Origin: Pyricularia pennisetigena
Taxonomy: Eukaryota; Ascomycota; Sordariomycetes; Magnaporthales; Pyriculariaceae
Direction of reading: 5' to 3'
Length of the DNA stretch: 64,000 nucleotides
Assembly: GCF_004337985.1 (NCBI RefSeq)
Contig: NW_021940919.1
Location: forward strand, 1,957,874 to 2,021,873
Below the pieces are notes generated by a model, which made no database searches, was not told where the DNA came from, and was given only the letters and a program-made list of their open reading frames with translations. Positions 59,787 through 64,000 of the stretch are shown piece after piece. Position 1 is the first letter of the stretch; each line of letters opens with the position of its first letter. The position numbers and the translations under genes were made by a program.

Positions 59787-60506
59787 TTATTTATGGTTAT
59801 TTTCTGCACCGTTATTGACATTTGCATAGGACAATAGATCCTTGTGCAAAGGTCCGGGTACTAATTTCGTTAGAAAATCAGCTATATTTAATTTAGTTGG
59901 TATATATTTCAACTCAACTAAATTATTATTTATAGCTTCGCGGCTAAAATGGTATATTATATCGATATGTTTAGATCTTTGATGAAATTCCGGGTTTTCC
60001 GCGAGCTTTATCGTCGACGTATTATCCACTAAAATTAAAGGGGTTTTAATGTTAAAACCCAATTTTAAATTATTATTTATATAATTTAGCATATTTTTTA
60101 AATATATGGCTTTTTTAACGGCGTCCCGTAAAGCTATATACTCAGCTTCAGTCGACGATAAAGCTACCGTTTTCTGAAGTGGAAAAGTCCAATTTATTAT
60201 ATTGTTATCGTTATTTATATTATAACTGTTGGACAGGTTAAATATATATCCAGTAATGGGACGTCTTTAATTTAGGTCGCTAGCCTAATCAGAGTCTGTA
60301 TATCTCTTAATAAATAATATATTATCGTTATTTTTCTGGTTTTTATCCTGCAGGTTTATATTATTTATATTATTTATATTATTTATATTATTTATATTAT
60401 TTATATTATTCATATTGTTTATATTATTTATATTGTTTATATTATTTATATTGTTTATATTATTTATATTGTTTATATTATTTATTAACGTTATATCGTA
60501 GGTCAA
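59787..60506 (-). pseudogene. copia-1 RNase H
   Basis: Reads YTDSD, then after a TAG where tryptophan is expected ASDLN and ITGYIF, then TVALSSTEAEYIALRDAVKK and ILVDNTSTIKLAENPEFHQR, RSKHIDIIYHF and IPTKLNIADFLTKL. These are the standard copia RNase H blocks, including the conserved D-E-D residues apart from the damaged start. It begins within an INN minisatellite that shifts frame relative to RT. Confidence 0.88.
60355..60485 (-). repeat. 9-bp minisatellite between RT and RNase H
   Basis: About 14 units of TTTATATTA (three codons, peptide unit I-N-N). The unit keeps the frame but its edges coincide with the RT/RNase H frame change. Confidence 0.95.
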
Positions 60507-61572
60507 AAGTGGGATTTTTTAGCAGATATTTAAAAACATTTTCAAGAATCTTGAAATGTTTAGCCCCAGGATTAGCCATAAACCTGGCGGCTAGGCACGT
60601 GCAATATATTATATTTGGGCGGCTTTTTATTGCTAAATATAGTAATGAGCCTACTTTTTGTTGGAAATCTTTGATTTCCTTTTTTGTAGCTTTATGTTTA
60701 TTCATGTCGAATTTGAAACCTAGTACCCCCAGAATGGTGAAAGGCTTTTCGTTATTTATAATATTCAATTTATTTAATATTTTATTGGTATAAGTTTCCT
60801 GGCTAATAAAAGCGGTTTCATTGTTTTTATTTATAGTTATCCTGTTACCCAAAAAACTGGATACAGGTCCCATACATTCTATTTTTATATATTTGGATAA
60901 TTCTTTATAAAAAATATCCAATAACGATAAATTAGCATTAAATGCCAAAATATCGTCGACGTGGCAAACCATAATAATGCCAAAAAATTGGCTATTATTA
61001 TTTTGGTTTATATATACGCCTTCGTCGTATGGGAAAACAGTAAAACCTAATTTTATCAGCGTTTTGGTAAGGTATTTATACCAAAGTCTAGGCGCTTGTT
61101 TTAGACTATACAGGGCTTTATTTAATTTACCCACTTTATTTATATATTTTTTATCTGTATATAGCCCTGTAGGTAACTTTATATATATTTCGGTATCGAT
61201 ATCTGCGTGTAAAAACGCGTTCTTAACGTTATATTGAATAACGTACCACCCTTTATATAATACTAGCATTATAAGTATATGCCAGGTTTCTGTTCTACAA
61301 GTTGTAAAAAAGGTATCCAGGTAATCAACACCCATAATTTGGTGGAATCCCTGTACTACCCATCTGGCTTTATAACGATACCGTTTATTAATATCCGTAA
61401 TAAAACGAGTATTATTTATATTGCTCAAGGGTTTTTTCTTAAAAACCCAGCGCCCAGTTATAGCTATTTTATTTGGAGGTAAATCCGTTATAGTAAAAAT
61501 ATTGGATTCTATTAAGCTATTATTTTCGTCTTTGCAAACCTGCAGCCAATTTTCCCAATCTTGGCTTTCCAT
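60478..61572 (-). pseudogene. copia-1 reverse transcriptase, open 364-residue frame
   Basis: Typical copia RT in order: GRWVFKKK, KARWVVQGFHQ, TETWHIL, YNVKNAFLHADIDTEIYIKLP (first catalytic D changed to N in DVKNAFLHG), LYSLKQAPRLWYKYL, VCHVDDILAF (the YVDD site, with H for Y), and GSLLYLAIKSRPNIIY. It ends at a TAA after NPTFDLRYNVNK, at the edge of the minisatellite. Open reading but with at least one catalytic-region change, so activity is doubtful. It is a part of the polyprotein, not a separate gene. Confidence 0.9.
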
Positions 61573-62280
61573 GGCTTGTTTATAGGTATTCGGTTCTATT
61601 AACGAATTTGTTATTAATACGTAATTATCTTCGTTAAAATTAAATTTTAACGATTTATTAATATCACGTATTGTAAATAGAACGTCATTATATATTTTAT
61701 ATTCTGCAGAATTTATTGGGGGTTTATTTTTTATGTTTATTTTTATAGACGAATTGTTAGCTGCTTGGGGATTATTGTTATTGATAACAACGTTGTTTTT
61801 ATCAGCATTATTAACGTTATTCGCGTTATTAACGTTATTAATGTTATTTTTATCAACGTTATTATCTTTATTTATATTTGTGTTATTTTACTGGATTTAC
61901 CTCGAAATCTGGTAAAAAGAATTCGACCTCGTTTTTATTATTATTATTTATATTGGTATTTTCGCTTATATGTGGATACAATTTATCCGTTATAAAGGTA
62001 ATATCTCTAAACAGGAGACATTTCCTTTTATATGGGTCCCATATATTATCTATTTTTATATTAGGTGTAAAACCTACTAAAATACCAATTGTATTGCGAA
62101 GTTCGAGCTTTTCTTTATCATGGTTATCGTTATAGTAACTAGTACATCCCCAAAATTGTACATAATTATCTACGTCAATTGCATTATTATTTATATTATT
62201 TTCACTTATGTTATGAAATATATTGGCTGGCGTCTGTATACTTAAAACCGTATATGGGGTGTTATTATATAGGTATACAG
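61573..62280 (-). other. copia-1 linker between integrase and RT
   Basis: Low-complexity, asparagine-rich (AAT/AAC runs), homologous to 308-1020. No domain seen. Confidence 0.6.
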
Positions 62281-62284
62281 CGGC

Positions 62285-63244
62285 TCATAAAACCTCACCC
62301 CATAAATAGTTAAGTACTTTGCTATTAAATAACATAGCCCTCACCTTATTAAATAGGGTTAAATTTATGCTTTCTATTAACCCATTTGGCTCTTTTATAT
62401 ATGCAGGCGTAAAATGGTGTATAATACCGTTACTCTGTAACGCAATCTTCAATTGGTTACTTATATATTCGCCTCCATTATTGGTAAAAATCTCTTTTAT
62501 TTTTCTTTTACCATTTATATTAACGGTATTATCATCCATTTGTTTTTTATATATATTAAATGCCTTTAAAGCATCAGCTTTTATTTTTAACAATGCAACA
62601 CGTAAATAACGTAACTTCTTATCCAAGACCGTTATGTAATATTTATAATAATTATACGTGAGTGGATTTATGGGTCCACCTAAGGCGGAATAGATTTTAT
62701 CTAATATATTATAATTTATAATATTTGCAAAAATCCTGTTTATTTTCCGATTGGATTTTGCAGTTAAACAAATCTCACACGTATATTTATTATAATTATA
62801 TATATCGTCTTTGGATATCTTTATTTTATTTATCTTTATTAACTGCAATAGGGGTGTTAACCCTATATACCCATATTTAACGTATAATCTATATATTGCA
62901 TTGGAAGAAATATCGTTATTATTCGACTTTTCTTCCGCATATAATATACAATTATTTTCCACAATTTGGGTAGGTAGAATATATAGCCCGTTGTTTTTAT
63001 AACCTTTTGTTATTTTATGTTTATATTCTTTATATATCACTATTATTTTATTATTTTTAAAGGTTATAATATAGTTATATAATTGTGCAACAGAGAGTAT
63101 ATTTAACCCAAATTCTGGTACATAGTACACGTTATTTATAGTTTCTATTATACCTGTATCGTTAAACTTAACTTTTATAGTTCCCATCTTATTTATATTT
63201 AAATGGGAAGCATTACCCCATTTAACAGTCGTATTTACATCCAT
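62285..63244 (-). pseudogene. copia-1 integrase, open 319-residue frame
   Basis: GAG-pre-integrase region (VYYVPEFGLNILSVAQL), zinc-binding part with histidines changed to tyrosine (YVKYGYIGL) and CEIC kept, then the core. The catalytic residues are damaged: IYSALGGPINP has A where the first D belongs, and IFTNNGGEYIS has N where the second D belongs, while the E region (KEPNGLIESIN) is near intact. So an open frame encodes a dead enzyme. Confidence 0.9.
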
Positions 63245-63259
63245 AACGTCTGTTAAATA

Positions 63260-64000
63260 TTATATATTGCAACATATATAACTTGTTGCTGGATTGTCTA
63301 CAATAAAATTGGAGGACTTTATAATAGAGTGCAAAACAATATGTGGATTAAAGTTAGAATAAATCAAATTTGGAACAAACGTTGTAAAACAATAGTGTCC
63401 AAAATTCAAACTATCACCTTTGTTCCCGCTATTGGGGTAATTATTATTATAATTATAATTTTGAATATAATTATAATTATAATTGTTAATGGGTAAAGAA
63501 TTTACCTCGTTATTAACCTTATTAAAGGTCAAAAGTTCATTTAACAAAACGGTATAATGTTTATTAATATTATCCTCACCACGGCATTCATTGAAAATAT
63601 TGGGAAATAATAAATCTACCGTATATTTATTTGAATCATCGCTCCGTAGGTTTTGGATAATATTTTGTGCAAAAAGGTCCGATTTTGATTCAAAATATTT
63701 AATACCCAAGTTATAATAACCTTATCTTGAGTAATTAAACCTTTAAATTTCAAAACTGAATATAACTCTTTTATTTTATTCAAATAAACCTCGATACTAT
63801 TGAACGATTCTGGTACGTCCGAATAAAGCTCCTTTAATAAAAGGAAATCCAAAGTATAGCCTTCAGGATTATTTATATTTTTTAATTTATTCCAGGCTTT
63901 GTACGCAGAAGTGCATTTTTTTATATATTAAAGAGGTTTATTATCGCACAGTGATTTTATAAAGGCCAAAGCCAGCGTATCTTTGTTTGTATAATCCAAA
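63260..64000 (-). pseudogene. copia-1 gag and protease, running off the window
   Basis: Gag pieces: KNINNPEGYTLDFLLLKELY and VYLNKIKELYSVLKFKG, in the layout of the copia gag domain, then an asparagine/tyrosine-rich stretch and the protease-like FIVDNPATSYIC, where the left copy reads FIIDSAATIHTC. A frame change near 63615-63709 and a stop near 63930 break it. The start lies beyond 64000. Confidence 0.8.

Larger units (their letters stand above)
59725..64000 (-). mobile_element. copia-1: internal region of right copy, 5' end beyond window
   Basis: Gag, protease, integrase, RT and RNase H follow each other from the window edge down to 59787, with a polypurine tract CTACAGGGGTA (element strand, 59725-59735) next to the 3' LTR. 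The 5' LTR is not in the window. It is the best-preserved LTR element here, with a 364-residue open RT frame. Confidence 0.93.

Noticed and set aside
1..64000. Mitochondrial DNA because of AT-richness
   Set aside because: CpG is retained, CpA/TpG depleted, and the content is nuclear retroelements and DNA transposons.

Overview
The window looks like filamentous ascomycete (Pezizomycotina-type) DNA made almost entirely of nested transposable elements that have been mutated by repeat-induced point mutation (RIP). The evidence is the strong AT bias, loss of CpA/TpG with CpG largely kept, transition-type differences between repeat copies, and ancestral reading frames whose stops are nearly all TAA/TAG where CAA, CAG or TGG would be expected. 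I see no ordinary host gene and no convincing functional RNA gene.

Layout. 1-2177: truncated Ty1/copia element (copia-1, minus). 2178: a single N at a repeat junction. 2179-5450: truncated copy of a short TIR element, X, carrying a complete Fot1/pogo-type transposon (3346-5230). 5451-6103: copia-1 LTR. 6104-6374: copia-2 fragment. 6375-13532: chromovirus gypsy-1 (minus). 13533-42571: first copy of a roughly 13.6 kb TIR element, here called the helicase element (plus orientation), interrupted by complete copia-2 (20221-27942, minus, TSD TTAAT) and complete chromovirus gypsy-2 (33988-41772, minus, TSD TCGCT). 42572-44436: full copy of X. 44437-45284: copia-2 leader and gag fragment. 45285-45335 plus 59110-59724: a copia-1 LTR split by the second, uninterrupted helicase element (45336-59109, minus orientation, 9-bp TSD GGGGAAAAG). 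59725-64000: copia-1 internal region running off the window.

The most interesting object is the helicase element. It has 15-bp TIRs (TAGTCTCAGKGCTCA), a conserved subterminal motif near both ends, a clean 9-bp TSD verified against an unoccupied LTR copy at about 5451-6103, and coding blocks for a RecQ-like helicase, a SNF2-like helicase and at least two unidentified proteins, all on one strand. Palindromes of the type TTGTAACAATTGTTACAA cluster between coding blocks, in one place as a 32-bp tandem array. Its two copies form a very large inverted repeat. X shares both ends and is a probable non-autonomous derivative.

The retroelements carry readable replication signals: copia-2 has a primer-binding site matching the anticodon-loop region of initiator tRNA-Met (half-tRNA priming), and gypsy-2 has an 11-nt LTR/PBS complementarity of the Tf1-type self-priming kind. 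Both chromoviruses also show an antisense ancestral reading frame between the chromodomain and the 3' LTR. Feature boundaries marked by TSDs or LTR/TIR ends are exact to a few bases; gene boundaries inside RIP-mutated copies are approximate.
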